A DNA stretch of 64,000 nucleotides, from assembly GCA_029268305.1 (NCBI GenBank), contig JAJUGE010000001.1, positions 1 through 64,000 on the forward strand, read 5' to 3'. This DNA is from Alphaproteobacteria bacterium (GTDB lineage: Bacteria > Pseudomonadota > Alphaproteobacteria > JAJUGE01). Positions 23,938-33,090 of this stretch are shown piece by piece; position 1 is the stretch's first letter, and each line of letters begins with the position of its first letter. The notes beneath the pieces are model-generated. The model made no database searches. It was not told the origin of the DNA and saw nothing but the letters and a program-made list of their open reading frames with translations. A program made the position numbers and the translations under genes.

Positions 23938-26610
23938 TCAGGCATCAGTCCGGCGGGGCAGCTTGTGCATCAGTGCCGGCAGCACAATCAGTGTCGCCAC
24001 CAATGTCCAGACGATCGCGATCGTGAGCAGGAGGCCCATGCTCATCATGCCCCTATGACCGGAGATCGCGAGGCTCCCGAACGAGGCCACGGTCGTCAGC
24101 GCGCTGAAGAGCACGGCGCGAGGCGTACTGGAGTTCATCAGGTCTCCGCTGCCCGCCATCTGGCGCCGGCGCACGACAAGCTGGATGCCGCTGCTGACGC
24201 CAAGTCCCAGCAGCAGGGGCAAAGCGATCACGTTCGCGAAGTTCAGCGACAGGCCGAGCGCCACGGTCGTAGCGCCGGACAGGATGGCAGCGAGAGCCAG
24301 CGGCGCGAGAACCATAAGAACCTCGGAGGGGCGCCGCAGTGCGACCGCCAGTATCAGGGCGATCGCGGCCAGCGCGATCAGGCTCGCCTCGACGAACGCC
24401 TTAATCACTGCAGCACCGGCTTCTGAGACGACGATCGGGACGCCGGTGGCGGTCGGTGCGGTCGCCAGCACCGCACCGGCGAACGCCTCCATTTCGGCAT
24501 TGTTCAGGAGTGGGCGGGCCGGCGAGGCCTCGACGCGAATGCGGCCGTCCTCGGCTACCCAGAATTGGGTGAGATCCGGAGGCAGGTCCTGGAGCCCGAC
24601 CGGCTCCGCCAGCAGTGCATTGCGCAGTCCCCCGACAGCGGCGGGTATGTTGCCCGCCAGGCTGCGGTTCAGCCGGGCGAGGAGATCGACGTCCGCCTCC
24701 GCTTCGCCGATATCGGTCAAGGCCGCGGCTAGGCGCTCTGCCGCCGCCGCCGTTTCCCCGCTTGCTCGCGATGCCAGTGACGCGGCATTGGTGCGCAAGC
24801 TGCGCAGAGCTTCCCGCAGCTGCTCCGGCGCAAGCTCCACCTTTCCCGGCTCCGTCTGCACGACCGGGCCAAGAAAGAGAGACATGTCCTCGATGATCCG
24901 GAGCTTCTCTTCCTGGTCGTCCGGCACGAAGCTCTCGACGGTGAGCACCCGCCCGACCTCCGGCAGCACCTCGAGCCGCTCCTTTAGGACGCGAGCCTCA
25001 TCCAAGTCCTCTGCCAGCACTTCGGCGGTGTACACCCCGCTGTCGGGATCGGCCGCCAGCTCCAGGAACGTGGAGACCGACGGCATCGTCGGATCCGTCA
25101 GGTTGATCGGATTGAAGTCGAAGCGAAGAAGCGGCAGAAGCGCCACGCCGGCGAGGCCGACGGCGAGCGCCAGGCCGAGCACAGTGCCGCTTCGTCGTTG
25201 GAGGATGCTCTGGCGGGTGTTTTTCGAGATCTGCGGCTTTGCATCCGCTTCGCCCGGCGAGAAGGGAAGCAGAGTCAGAATCGCCGGCAGCAGTGTCAGG
25301 CTCAGACCCAGCGCGATGAACATGCCTGAGCCGGCGATCAGGCCGAGCTCTGCGAGGCCCAGATAGTCCGTCGGCAGGAACGAGTAGAAGCCGGCCGCCG
25401 CCGAAACGGCGCTTAGGAAGAGAGCGACGCCCACCGCCGCTGCCGCGATGCGGATCGCCCGGCGCCGGTCGCCGTGCCGGATCGCCTCCTCGCGATATCG
25501 GAGGCACAGGTGAATGCCGAAGTCGATGCCCAGCCCGACGAACAGCACGGCGAAGGCGACCGAGATCAGGTTCAACCTTCCGACCGCGAGGGTCGCGAAC
25601 CCTGCAGTCCAGATCAGGCCGATTACGAGCGTGCCCACGGCTGCCAGAACCAGAACCCACGAACGGAGGCCGATGATGAGAAGGAGCGATACCAGTGTCA
25701 GCGAAAGCACGGCGGCGAGCCGTCCGCCGAGCTCGACACTTTCCAGTTCCTCGTGATCGAGCGCGGCGGGGCCGGTCAGGCGGAGGCGCGTTCCTCCGGC
25801 ATGGCCGATGCCAACCTCCCGTGCCAACCGGTGGATTTCGTCGATGGCCGGTTCGGCAGGCTTGAGGGCATCTTCATCGAATTCCGGTTGGATAAGCACC
25901 ACTCGACGGTACTGACCAGATTCCGTCGGAGCTTCCGGCGAGAAGAGCGCTTGCCAGGAGAAGGAGCGCGGTCGCCCTTCACCGACCGATCGGACCGTAG
26001 CGGCCATCCTGTTGAGGAGGCTGGCGAGTTCGTCGCTTGCTGCCGCCTGCGGATTGGCGTTGATCGTCTCGAGAAGGGAATCGAGCCCACGGAGATTCGG
26101 CTCCTGCGCCATCTCGGCGAGAAGGGGCTGTGCCGCCGCCAACCGGTCACCGAGCTCGGCGAGCTCCGTCGCGTCGAGGAACAGCAATCCTTGGCGCTCG
26201 AAATACGGTCCCGACCCGGGGCGTGCGATTCTCTCGAGACGGGTGGCGCTTTCCTGCAATCGGTCCTGCAGACGGCCGGCCGCGGCCTCCGCGGCCTCGG
26301 GTGTCTCCGCTTCGATTACGGCGACGATCGGGTCGACGAAGTTCGGAAAGGCTGCCCGGAGAGCCATGTCGTTGCGACGGAACTGCACATCCCGCGAAAT
26401 CATGTCCAGCGTGCTGGTGCTGATGACGAGATGCTGCGCTGTGTAGTAGGCCGCGACGCCCGTGACTGCTATGGCCACGAGGATGATCAGAATTGCCATC
26501 CGCTGGACCACGGCGGCCAGACGATAAAGGGTGCCGTTCACTCCCGGCGGTGCCGACTCAGGCAAGATCGCATCCCCACTGTCTCGGTCGGGGCCAGGCA
26601 TTCGCGTCAT
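23938..26610 (-). CDS. hpnN: Hopanoid-associated RND transporter HpnN (MMPL family), 890 aa
   Basis: This is an RND/MMPL-fold transporter with 12 TM segments in two 6-TM halves and two large periplasmic domains. TM1 is at about 36-56 and is followed by a long loop. The first TM cluster includes LFVGLGIDFGIHLCLRYREEAIRHG and the second LPLLLGLGVSSGIQLVVRRRQ. Length and organisation fit HpnN, which moves hopanoids from the inner to the outer membrane. The ATG at 26610 lies only 6 bases from the GTG of the divergent hpnM, and an ATG three codons in (26601) is an alternative start. No hopanoid synthesis genes are in this window. Confidence 0.88.
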   Translation of the reverse strand: MTRMPGPDRDSGDAILPESAPPGVNGTLYRLAAVVQRMAILIILVAIAVTGVAAYYTAQHLVISTSTLDMISRDVQFRRNDMALRAAFPNFVDPIVAVIEAETPEAAEAAAGRLQDRLQESATRLERIARPGSGPYFERQGLLFLDATELAELGDRLAAAQPLLAEMAQEPNLRGLDSLLETINANPQAAASDELASLLNRMAATVRSVGEGRPRSFSWQALFSPEAPTESGQYRRVVLIQPEFDEDALKPAEPAIDEIHRLAREVGIGHAGGTRLRLTGPAALDHEELESVELGGRLAAVLSLTLVSLLLIIGLRSWVLVLAAVGTLVIGLIWTAGFATLAVGRLNLISVAFAVLFVGLGIDFGIHLCLRYREEAIRHGDRRRAIRIAAAAVGVALFLSAVSAAAGFYSFLPTDYLGLAELGLIAGSGMFIALGLSLTLLPAILTLLPFSPGEADAKPQISKNTRQSILQRRSGTVLGLALAVGLAGVALLPLLRFDFNPINLTDPTMPSVSTFLELAADPDSGVYTAEVLAEDLDEARVLKERLEVLPEVGRVLTVESFVPDDQEEKLRIIEDMSLFLGPVVQTEPGKVELAPEQLREALRSLRTNAASLASRASGETAAAAERLAAALTDIGEAEADVDLLARLNRSLAGNIPAAVGGLRNALLAEPVGLQDLPPDLTQFWVAEDGRIRVEASPARPLLNNAEMEAFAGAVLATAPTATGVPIVVSEAGAAVIKAFVEASLIALAAIALILAVALRRPSEVLMVLAPLALAAILSGATTVALGLSLNFANVIALPLLLGLGVSSGIQLVVRRRQMAGSGDLMNSSTPRAVLFSALTTVASFGSLAISGHRGMMSMGLLLTIAIVWTLVATLIVLPALMHKLPRRTDA

Positions 26611-26616
26611 TGAAAC

Positions 26617-27306
26617 GTGCTCGTCGCGGCCAACATTCAGCCGGAGCGGACACTAGCCGCCGCTGCACGGTTCTCCAACGGGGTTCGGCGCTTGGCAGCT
26701 CGATTCCATCTCCTGGTTCTCTCGGTTCTGATCCTACTCGCTCCGCTGCCTGTTTCGGCTCAGGGCGCGCCCGAACAGCAGATCTCGCGCCTCAACGACC
26801 GCTTGCTCGAAGCGATGCAAAGGGCCGAAGAGCTCGGTTTCGAGGGACGATATGAACTGCTGGCAGCGCCGCTGACCGAGACCTTCGATTTCGAGGAGAT
26901 GGCGCGAGCTTCGGCTGGCAGTCACTGGTCGAAGTTCGACTCGGACGAGCGGGAGCGCTATGTCGACGCCTTCACCCGCATGAGCATCTCCACCTTCGCC
27001 AGCCGCTTCGACGGTTATTCGGGGGAGACTTTCGAACTGGTCGGCGAGAAGCCCGGAACGCGCGGGACGAAGATGGTGGAGACCAGGATCGCCGCGCCCG
27101 GCGAGGAGCCGGTGGCGATCAACTACGTCTTCCGGGAGACGGAACAGGGTCCCCGCGTCGTCGACGTCTATCTCGATGCGACCTACAGCGAGATCGCGGT
27201 CAAGCGCTCGGAATACACCTCGCTCCTCCGTCAGGTCGGCGTCGACGGCCTCGTAGCCGCGCTCGATCGCAAGATTGCGCAAATGAAGACCGGCGGCGGG
27301 GGATAG
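26617..27306 (+). CDS. hpnM: MlaC/Ttg2D-type periplasmic lipid carrier HpnM, 229 aa (start uncertain)
   Basis: This is a Tol_Tol_Ttg2/MlaC-fold lipid-binding protein. FDFEEMARASAGSHWSKFDSDERERYVDAFTRM is the family hallmark, followed by the NTF2-like strands NYVFRETEQGPRVVDVYLDATYSEIAVKRSEY. Head-to-head pairing with HpnN points to HpnM, a proposed hopanoid carrier. The first start (GTG 26617) leaves no room for a ribosome site. TTG at 26692 gives MAARFHLLVLSVLILLAPLPVSAQG, a textbook signal peptide, and may be the true start. Confidence 0.85.
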   Translation: MLVAANIQPERTLAAAARFSNGVRRLAARFHLLVLSVLILLAPLPVSAQGAPEQQISRLNDRLLEAMQRAEELGFEGRYELLAAPLTETFDFEEMARASAGSHWSKFDSDERERYVDAFTRMSISTFASRFDGYSGETFELVGEKPGTRGTKMVETRIAAPGEEPVAINYVFRETEQGPRVVDVYLDATYSEIAVKRSEYTSLLRQVGVDGLVAALDRKIAQMKTGGGG

Positions 27307-27363
27307 GGCTCACTGCGGACAGATTCTGCGCTAGGCTTTCGCGGCAATCAGGGGAGATCCGCC

Positions 27364-28545
27364 ATGCCGACCGCGAGGGGCCGCCATTTCCTGCAGATTC
27401 CCGGCCCGACGAACGTTCCGGACCGCATCCTGCGGGCGATCGACCGTGCGACGATCGATCATCGCGGCCCGGAATTCGGCGCGATGGCTCGGGAGATTTT
27501 CGCTGAGATCGGCCAGATATTCGGCACCTCCGGGGCGGTGGTGATCTACCCGTCCTCCGGAACCGGCGCCTGGGAGGCTGCGCTCGTCAACACGTGCGAA
27601 CCGGGCGATCGCGTGCTCATGGCAGAGACCGGCTGGTTCGCGACGCTCTGGTGCGAGGTGGCAAGGCGTCTCGGGCTGAACCCGGAGCTTCTGCCGGGAG
27701 ACTGGCGGCACGGCGTCGACCCGGCGGAAATCGAGGCACACCTGGCCGCGGATCGCAGCCATTCGATTCGGGCCGTCTGCGTCGTCCACAACGAGACGTC
27801 GACAGGCGTTGCAAGCCGCGTCGCAGAGGTGCGGAAGGCGATCGATCGGGCAGGCCACCCGGCGCTGCTGATGGTGGATACGATCTCGTCGCTCGCCTCG
27901 ATCGACTACCGGCACGACGAATGGGGCGTCGACGTAACCGTGGCTGGCTCACAGAAGGGACTCATGCTGCCGCCCGGGCTCGGGTTCAATGCCGTCGGAG
28001 AGAAGGCGCTGAGGCGGAGCGAGACAAGCCGGTTCCCGCGGTCCTATTGGGACTGGCGCGCGATGATCGCCGCGAATGCCGGGGGGTACTTTCCCTATAC
28101 CCCCGCCACAAACTTGCTCTATGGCCTCCGCGAGGCGATCCGGATGCTGCTCGAAGAAGGCATGGAGGAGGTATTCGCGCGCCACGATCGCCTCGCGGAG
28201 GCGACCCGGCGTGCGGTGCGCGCCTGGGGACTGGAGATCGTCTGCGCCGAACCGCGGGAGTATTCGAACTCGCTCACGGCCGTGATGCTGCCGGAGGGGC
28301 ATGACGCGGATGCTTTTCGCAAGGTGACGCTCGAACGGTTCAACACCTCGCTCGGAAACGGCCTCGGGAAGTTGCAGGGTCGGGCGTTCCGGATCGGCCA
28401 TCTCGGCGACTTCAACGAGCCGATGCTCGCCGGTACGTTGGCGTCCGTGGAGATGGGGCTGGCCGCGGCCGGCGTTCCGCACCGAAAGGGAGGCGTGGAC
28501 GCCGCGCTCGACTATCTCGCCGGCAATACGCGATCGCCCGGATGA
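27364..28545 (+). CDS. Class V PLP aminotransferase (serine/alanine-glyoxylate type), 393 aa
   Basis: This is a fold-type I, class V aminotransferase resembling serine-glyoxylate aminotransferase. FLQIPGPTNVPDRI is the canonical start, YPSSGTGAWEAAL forms the phosphate-binding turn, VDTISSLASI contains the PLP-ring aspartate, and SQKGLMLPPG carries the Schiff-base lysine (K198). GGGGAGA precedes the ATG. The donor/acceptor pair is not certain: serine, alanine or a phosphonate/sulfonate amine are all family possibilities. A two-subunit sulfopyruvate-type decarboxylase sits 4 kb downstream. Confidence 0.92.
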   Translation: MPTARGRHFLQIPGPTNVPDRILRAIDRATIDHRGPEFGAMAREIFAEIGQIFGTSGAVVIYPSSGTGAWEAALVNTCEPGDRVLMAETGWFATLWCEVARRLGLNPELLPGDWRHGVDPAEIEAHLAADRSHSIRAVCVVHNETSTGVASRVAEVRKAIDRAGHPALLMVDTISSLASIDYRHDEWGVDVTVAGSQKGLMLPPGLGFNAVGEKALRRSETSRFPRSYWDWRAMIAANAGGYFPYTPATNLLYGLREAIRMLLEEGMEEVFARHDRLAEATRRAVRAWGLEIVCAEPREYSNSLTAVMLPEGHDADAFRKVTLERFNTSLGNGLGKLQGRAFRIGHLGDFNEPMLAGTLASVEMGLAAAGVPHRKGGVDAALDYLAGNTRSPG

Positions 28546-28641
28546 TGCTGCGTGCCGATGCCGAAAGCGCATTCGGCCGGGTGACGACCTGACGGAGTTG
28601 GCCAGGATGAGGTTTGGCACGAAATCCAGAGATTGCTGCGG

Positions 28642-30498
28642 ATGAGCGCGTACGGACTTCGTATCGAAGACTACGGGCTGATCGGCAACACGTTCACGGC
28701 GGCGCTAGTCGGGCGAAACGGCTCCATCGACTGGCTTTGCCTGCCGCATTTCGACTCCGGCGCCTGCTTCGCTTCTCTCCTCGGCACCCCTGACAATGGT
28801 CGCTGGCTGCTCGCGCCCGCTTGCGAAGCGAAGCGGGTGACGCGTCGGTATCGGCCCGGCACGATGGTGCTGGAGACCGAATTCGAGACCGAGGAAGGCA
28901 CGGCCTCGCTCATCGATTTCATGCCGATTCCGGAGAGCGAGGAGCGGGTCGATCTTATCCGCCTCGTCGTCGGCAAGGAAGGGTCGGTGCCAATGCGGCT
29001 CGATCTCGCCTTCCGCTTCGACTACGGGCACATCAAGCCTTGGGTGCGGCGCATCCGAGGCGGGCTATCCGCCATCGCCGGACCGGATGCCGTCGAACTG
29101 CGGACTCCGGTCGAGATGCATGGCGAGGATTTCCGCACCGTCGGCGGATTCACGGTGCATGCCGGCGAGACGGTGCCGTTCTCGCTGGTATGGCATCGCT
29201 CGCACTGGCCGGCCCCGCCGCCGCTGGATTGCGTCGATGCCTTGCGCGAGACCGAGCGTTGGTGGCGCGGGTGGTGCGGAGAGCACACCTATGAAGGGCC
29301 GTGGCAGGAAGCGGTGGAGCGTTCGCTCCTCACCTTGAAGGCGCTGACGTTCAGCCCGACCGGCGGGATCGTCGCCGCCCCGACGACATCGCTTCCGGAG
29401 AAAATCGGCGGGGTCCGGAACTGGGATTACCGCTATTGCTGGTTGCGCGACGCGACGCTGACGCTGTACTCGCTGCTCATCTCCGGACACAAGCAGGAAG
29501 CGCGCGACTGGCGCGAGTGGCTCCTCCGCGCAGTGGCCGGCGAGCCCTCGCAGCTCAACATCATGTACGGCATCGCCGGCGAGCGCCGGCTCGACGAAGT
29601 TGAGCTTCCCTGGCTGTCCGGCTACGAGAATAGCCGCCCGGTGCGCATCGGTAACGGCGCATATGCCCAGTTTCAGCTCGATGTCTACGGCGAAGTCCTG
29701 GATGCGTTCTACGCGGCCCGACGATTCGGCATCGAGCCCATGGATGACGCCTGGCAGGTGCAGAAGGTCCTGCTCGACTTCGTCGAGTCCAATTGGGACA
29801 AGCCGGACGAAGGCATCTGGGAGGTGAGGGGACCCCGCCGTCATTTCACCCATTCCAAGGTGATGGCCTGGGTCGCCATGGACCGTGCGATCAAGACGGT
29901 CGAGAGGTTCGGCGGCAACGGCGCCGTCGATCGCTGGCGGTTGTTGCGCGACCGCATTCATGCCGATGTGTGCGAAAAGGGCGTCGATCCCGAGCGCGGC
30001 GTGTTCGTGCAGTATTACGGATCGAAGGAGCTGGACGCGGCACTCCTCCTGATTCCGCTGGTCGGCTTCCTGCCCGCGGACGATCCTCGGGTCGTGGCGA
30101 CGATCGAGTCGATCGAGAGGGAGCTGACGGTCGACGGGCTCGTTCGTCGGTACAGCAACAGGAACGACGTGGACGGACTTCCGGGCGAGGAAGGCGCCTT
30201 CCTCGTCTGCACCTTCTGGCTGGCAGACGCGCTGGCCATGATCGGCCGCCGCGCCGAAGCTGTCGCGATATTCGAGCATTTGCTGGAGTTGCGGAACGAC
30301 CTCGGCCTGCTGGCGGAGGAATACGATCCACGGGCGAACCGGCAGCTCGGCAACTTCCCACAGGCGTTCTCCCATATCGGCCTCATCAATACGGCTCACA
30401 ATCTTCGGCCGCAGAAGGAAGCGGGACCCGCAGAGCGCCACGAGAGCGGCGTGCCGGACCGGGCGGCGCGCGAGCACGTCAGCCGTGGCGAGGACTGA
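28642..30498 (+). CDS. Glycoside hydrolase family 15 (glucoamylase/trehalase-like), 618 aa
   Basis: This is a GH15 enzyme with an N-terminal beta-domain (IEDYGLIGNTFTAALVGRNGSIDWLCLPHFDSGACFA is the classic start) and an (alpha/alpha)6 barrel from about 240. The catalytic general acid region is RNWDYRYCWLRDA and the base is in LLAEEYDPRANRQLGNFPQAFSH. There is no signal peptide, so it is cytoplasmic. This bacterial subgroup includes trehalases and oligosaccharide glucosidases. I use ATG 28642; a TTG three codons earlier is possible. It is convergent with the TauE/SafE gene, with stops 3 bases apart. Confidence 0.93.
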   Translation: MSAYGLRIEDYGLIGNTFTAALVGRNGSIDWLCLPHFDSGACFASLLGTPDNGRWLLAPACEAKRVTRRYRPGTMVLETEFETEEGTASLIDFMPIPESEERVDLIRLVVGKEGSVPMRLDLAFRFDYGHIKPWVRRIRGGLSAIAGPDAVELRTPVEMHGEDFRTVGGFTVHAGETVPFSLVWHRSHWPAPPPLDCVDALRETERWWRGWCGEHTYEGPWQEAVERSLLTLKALTFSPTGGIVAAPTTSLPEKIGGVRNWDYRYCWLRDATLTLYSLLISGHKQEARDWREWLLRAVAGEPSQLNIMYGIAGERRLDEVELPWLSGYENSRPVRIGNGAYAQFQLDVYGEVLDAFYAARRFGIEPMDDAWQVQKVLLDFVESNWDKPDEGIWEVRGPRRHFTHSKVMAWVAMDRAIKTVERFGGNGAVDRWRLLRDRIHADVCEKGVDPERGVFVQYYGSKELDAALLLIPLVGFLPADDPRVVATIESIERELTVDGLVRRYSNRNDVDGLPGEEGAFLVCTFWLADALAMIGRRAEAVAIFEHLLELRNDLGLLAEEYDPRANRQLGNFPQAFSHIGLINTAHNLRPQKEAGPAERHESGVPDRAAREHVSRGED

Positions 30499-30501
30499 GC
30501 C

Positions 30502-31257
30502 TCAGTTCGAGGGCGCCATGCCCTGGACGATGAGCAGGATGCCGCCGACCACGACAGCGCCGTCCAGGATCCACGCATGCATGCGCACCGGCATCCGCTC
30601 CATCAGCCATTTGGCGGTGTAGGCCCCGGGTAATGCGACCAGTGCCAGCACCGCCGCCATGATCCATGAAGCCAGCGGCAGGGCCCCGGTCGTCTGGAAG
30701 ACCGTCGCCTTTACGACGCCCAGCATGAGCGAAACCGCGGCATCGGTGGCGATGACGGCCATGCCCTCGAGCCCGGCGGCAAGCAGGATCGAGATCAGCA
30801 CGACACCCGCGCCGGAGGTGCCGCCGACCAGCAGTCCGTAGCCCGCGCCGGCGACCGCCAGACCCCGGTTCCGAAGGTTACCGCGAGCGCGGACGAGCGC
30901 ACGGCGCAATGGAACCAGAACGATGAGCAGACCGCCCAGCAGCAGCGTGATCATAGGCCCGGAAAGCCGGGTATAGGCATAGGCGCCGACGATGCAGGTC
31001 GGTAGGGCGCACGCCAGCACCAGCGCCGCCTTCCGTGTGTCTATCTTGCCGCGCAAGGCGAGCAGTCGGCTGGCGTTGGTGGCGAGCGAAGAGACGCTGA
31101 GAATCGGTATGACGGCTTCCGGCCCCACCAGCGGCACCAGCACCGGCAGCATCAACAGCCCCGTGCCGTAACCGGCGACGCCGCCGACCACCGAGGTCAG
31201 GAACGCCGCCGCGGCGACCATCGCATATTGGGCGAGGCTCACGTCCGCGAGAACCAT
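30502..31257 (-). CDS. TauE/SafE (TSUP) family permease, 251 aa
   Basis: This is an eight-TM protein of the sulfite/sulfoacetate exporter family. The N-terminal repeat GGVAGYGTGLLMLPVLVPLVG and its counterpart GLLVGGTSGAGVVLISILLAAGLEGMAVIATDAAVSLMLGVVKA are the family hallmarks. GAAGGGA precedes the ATG. It lies 24 bases after the MFS gene on the same strand. Substrates in the family include sulfite, sulfoacetate and other sulfur-containing anions. The neighbouring divergent decarboxylase of the sulfopyruvate type makes a sulfonate role worth testing. Confidence 0.9.
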   Translation of the reverse strand: MVLADVSLAQYAMVAAAAFLTSVVGGVAGYGTGLLMLPVLVPLVGPEAVIPILSVSSLATNASRLLALRGKIDTRKAALVLACALPTCIVGAYAYTRLSGPMITLLLGGLLIVLVPLRRALVRARGNLRNRGLAVAGAGYGLLVGGTSGAGVVLISILLAAGLEGMAVIATDAAVSLMLGVVKATVFQTTGALPLASWIMAAVLALVALPGAYTAKWLMERMPVRMHAWILDGAVVVGGILLIVQGMAPSN

Positions 31258-31281
31258 CAGATCGCAGTCCCTTCACTCCGC

Positions 31282-32469
31282 TCAGGCCGCGATCGCGGCG
31301 CCTTCTTTCAGTTGCCGTGCGAGAGCCGCGCAAACGGCGAGGCTCGCTACCGAGAAAGCGGTCATGACCAGAAAGGCGCCTCCGGCGAGTGCGTCGTACA
31401 GCCAGCCGCTGGCCATCATCGCCAGGCCTACGACCAGACCCATGCCGATCGAGGCGTAAAGACCCTGGGCGGTGGCGGAAAGCTCCGGCGGGATTACCTG
31501 CTGTATGAAGCTCATGGCGCCGAGGTGGGTTGCGCCGAAGGTCAGCCCGTGCAGCGCCTGAAGGGGAAGCAACAGCCAGAGATCGGTCGTGAGCCCGGTA
31601 CCGATCCACCGCGCCACGCCCGCTCCCGCGCCGAGCGTGAGCAGGCCTGCCGTCCCCATCAGCGGAACGACCCGCTTCGAGAACGCGAACAGGACGACTT
31701 CGGCGACAACTCCGACCGCCCAGAGCACGCCGATCAGCCCGTCGCTGATGCCGCCCGTGCGCCAATGAATGGTCGCGAAGCCGTTGAGGACCGCATGGCT
31801 CGCCATGCTCAGGGACGCCGCCGCGATGAAGAGCAGGAAGAGCCGGTTGCGGAGCAGGAGAAAGAGCGGGCGCCGGCCTCTGCCGATGCGCGCCGGGCGG
31901 ACGTCGGGAAGCCCGACGACCGAGAGGAACGTCAGGCCGAGCAGGCCGACGATCATCCAGAGAATGAGCGATTCCGAACGCCCTTCGAGGACCGCGCCGG
32001 CCCCGAACGAAGTCGCGATGAAGGCGATCGACCCCCACAGTCTCATCCGCCCGTAGTCGAGCCCGCGTTCACGCGCCGTCAGGAGCGCGATGTTGTCGCC
32101 GAGTGGCATGAGCGGTGCGTGCACGGCCGTATAGAGAAGGGCGACGAATAAGATCGACCAGAAGCTCCAGGTGAGGGAGAGGCAAGCCGCGATCCCGGTC
32201 GCGAGCGCCGCCAGCACCAGCATCATCCGCCTGCGCTCACCAAGACGATCAGCTAGCTGTGTCGCGAAAGGATTGGAGATCACCCTGATCCACATCATGC
32301 AGGAGAGCAGGATGCCGATCTCCGCCGGCTCGAGTCCCCGCGACTTCAGCCAAACCGGCATGAACGGCATGTAGACGCCGACCATCCCGAACATCGCTGT
32401 GTAGTACAGCGAGATCCGGAGCGCGGGCATGGAAACGGGGAAATGGGGCGGCGAGTCCGGTGGCTGCAT
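31282..32469 (-). CDS. MFS transporter of the HcaT/MFS_1-like type, 395 aa
   Basis: This is a 12-TM permease of the group containing phenylpropionate permease HcaT and nucleoside transporters. SLYYTAMFGMVGVYMPFMPVWLKSRGL is the characteristic TM1, RVISNPFATQLADRLGERRRMM the loop 2-3 motif, and LRLWGSIAFIATSFGAG the motif in TM4-5. It lies upstream of the TauE/SafE gene in one leftward unit and divergent from the decarboxylase subunits at 32563. The start may be ATG 32469 or ATG 32430 (MPALRISLYY); neither has a good ribosome site. The substrate is not known. Confidence 0.88.
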   Translation of the reverse strand: MQPPDSPPHFPVSMPALRISLYYTAMFGMVGVYMPFMPVWLKSRGLEPAEIGILLSCMMWIRVISNPFATQLADRLGERRRMMLVLAALATGIAACLSLTWSFWSILFVALLYTAVHAPLMPLGDNIALLTARERGLDYGRMRLWGSIAFIATSFGAGAVLEGRSESLILWMIVGLLGLTFLSVVGLPDVRPARIGRGRRPLFLLLRNRLFLLFIAAASLSMASHAVLNGFATIHWRTGGISDGLIGVLWAVGVVAEVVLFAFSKRVVPLMGTAGLLTLGAGAGVARWIGTGLTTDLWLLLPLQALHGLTFGATHLGAMSFIQQVIPPELSATAQGLYASIGMGLVVGLAMMASGWLYDALAGGAFLVMTAFSVASLAVCAALARQLKEGAAIAA

Positions 32470-32562
32470 GGCGAGGCATTACTCGCACGTCGCGATGGGC
32501 ATGGAAATGGCGTTGCCGGTCGTGTATCCACGCCTGCAGGTTCGGGGCTGAGAGGAGAGGCT

Positions 32563-33090
32563 ATGCAACCCTGGCAGGACGACATCTACGACGCGCTGAC
32601 GGAGGCCGGCGTCCGCCAGATCGCCTTCGTCCCCGATGCCGGACACAAGCGGCTGATCGAGCGCTGCCTCGAGGATCCGAAGATGCGCGCGATCTCGCTC
32701 ACCACCGAGGAGGAGGGAATCGCGCTGCTCGGCGGCGCGTGGCTCGGCGGCGACAAGGGAGCGCTGCTCATGCAGTCGAGCGGCGTCGGCAACTGCATCA
32801 ACATGCTCTCCCTCACCAAAACCTGCCAGTTCCCGCTGGTGATGCTGGTGACGATGCGGGGCGAATGGGGCGAGTTCAACACGTGGCAGGTGCCGATGGG
32901 CCGCACCACGCAGGAGCATCTCGAGCTCTGCGGCGTCGCCTGTTACCGCTGTGACGAGCCGGAGCCGGTGGCCGACACGGTCCGCACGGCGATGCGATTT
33001 GCCTATTACACCAATTCCGCGGTCGCGATCCTGCTCGGCCAGCGGCTGATCGGCGCCAAGATCTTCGAAGAGGGGGAGGCGGCACGATGA
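32563..33090 (+). CDS. Thiamine-diphosphate decarboxylase, N-terminal (PYR) subunit, ComD-like, 175 aa
   Basis: This is the pyrimidine-binding half of a split ThDP enzyme like sulfopyruvate decarboxylase alpha (ComD) or the N-half of phosphonopyruvate decarboxylase. TTEEEGIALLGGAWLGG contains the glutamate that activates thiamine, and MQSSGVGNCINMLS is typical of the sulfo-/phosphonopyruvate branch. GAGGAGAGG precedes ATG 32563. The stop overlaps the ATG of the second subunit (ATGA), as expected for a heteromer. The true substrate, a 2-keto acid with a charged tail, is inferred from family only. Confidence 0.88.
   Translation: MQPWQDDIYDALTEAGVRQIAFVPDAGHKRLIERCLEDPKMRAISLTTEEEGIALLGGAWLGGDKGALLMQSSGVGNCINMLSLTKTCQFPLVMLVTMRGEWGEFNTWQVPMGRTTQEHLELCGVACYRCDEPEPVADTVRTAMRFAYYTNSAVAILLGQRLIGAKIFEEGEAAR

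Noticed and set aside
28560-28577. GCCGAA-AGCGCA-TTCGGC hairpin between the aminotransferase and GH15 genes
   Set aside because: The stem has only 6 bp and no T tract; could be chance.
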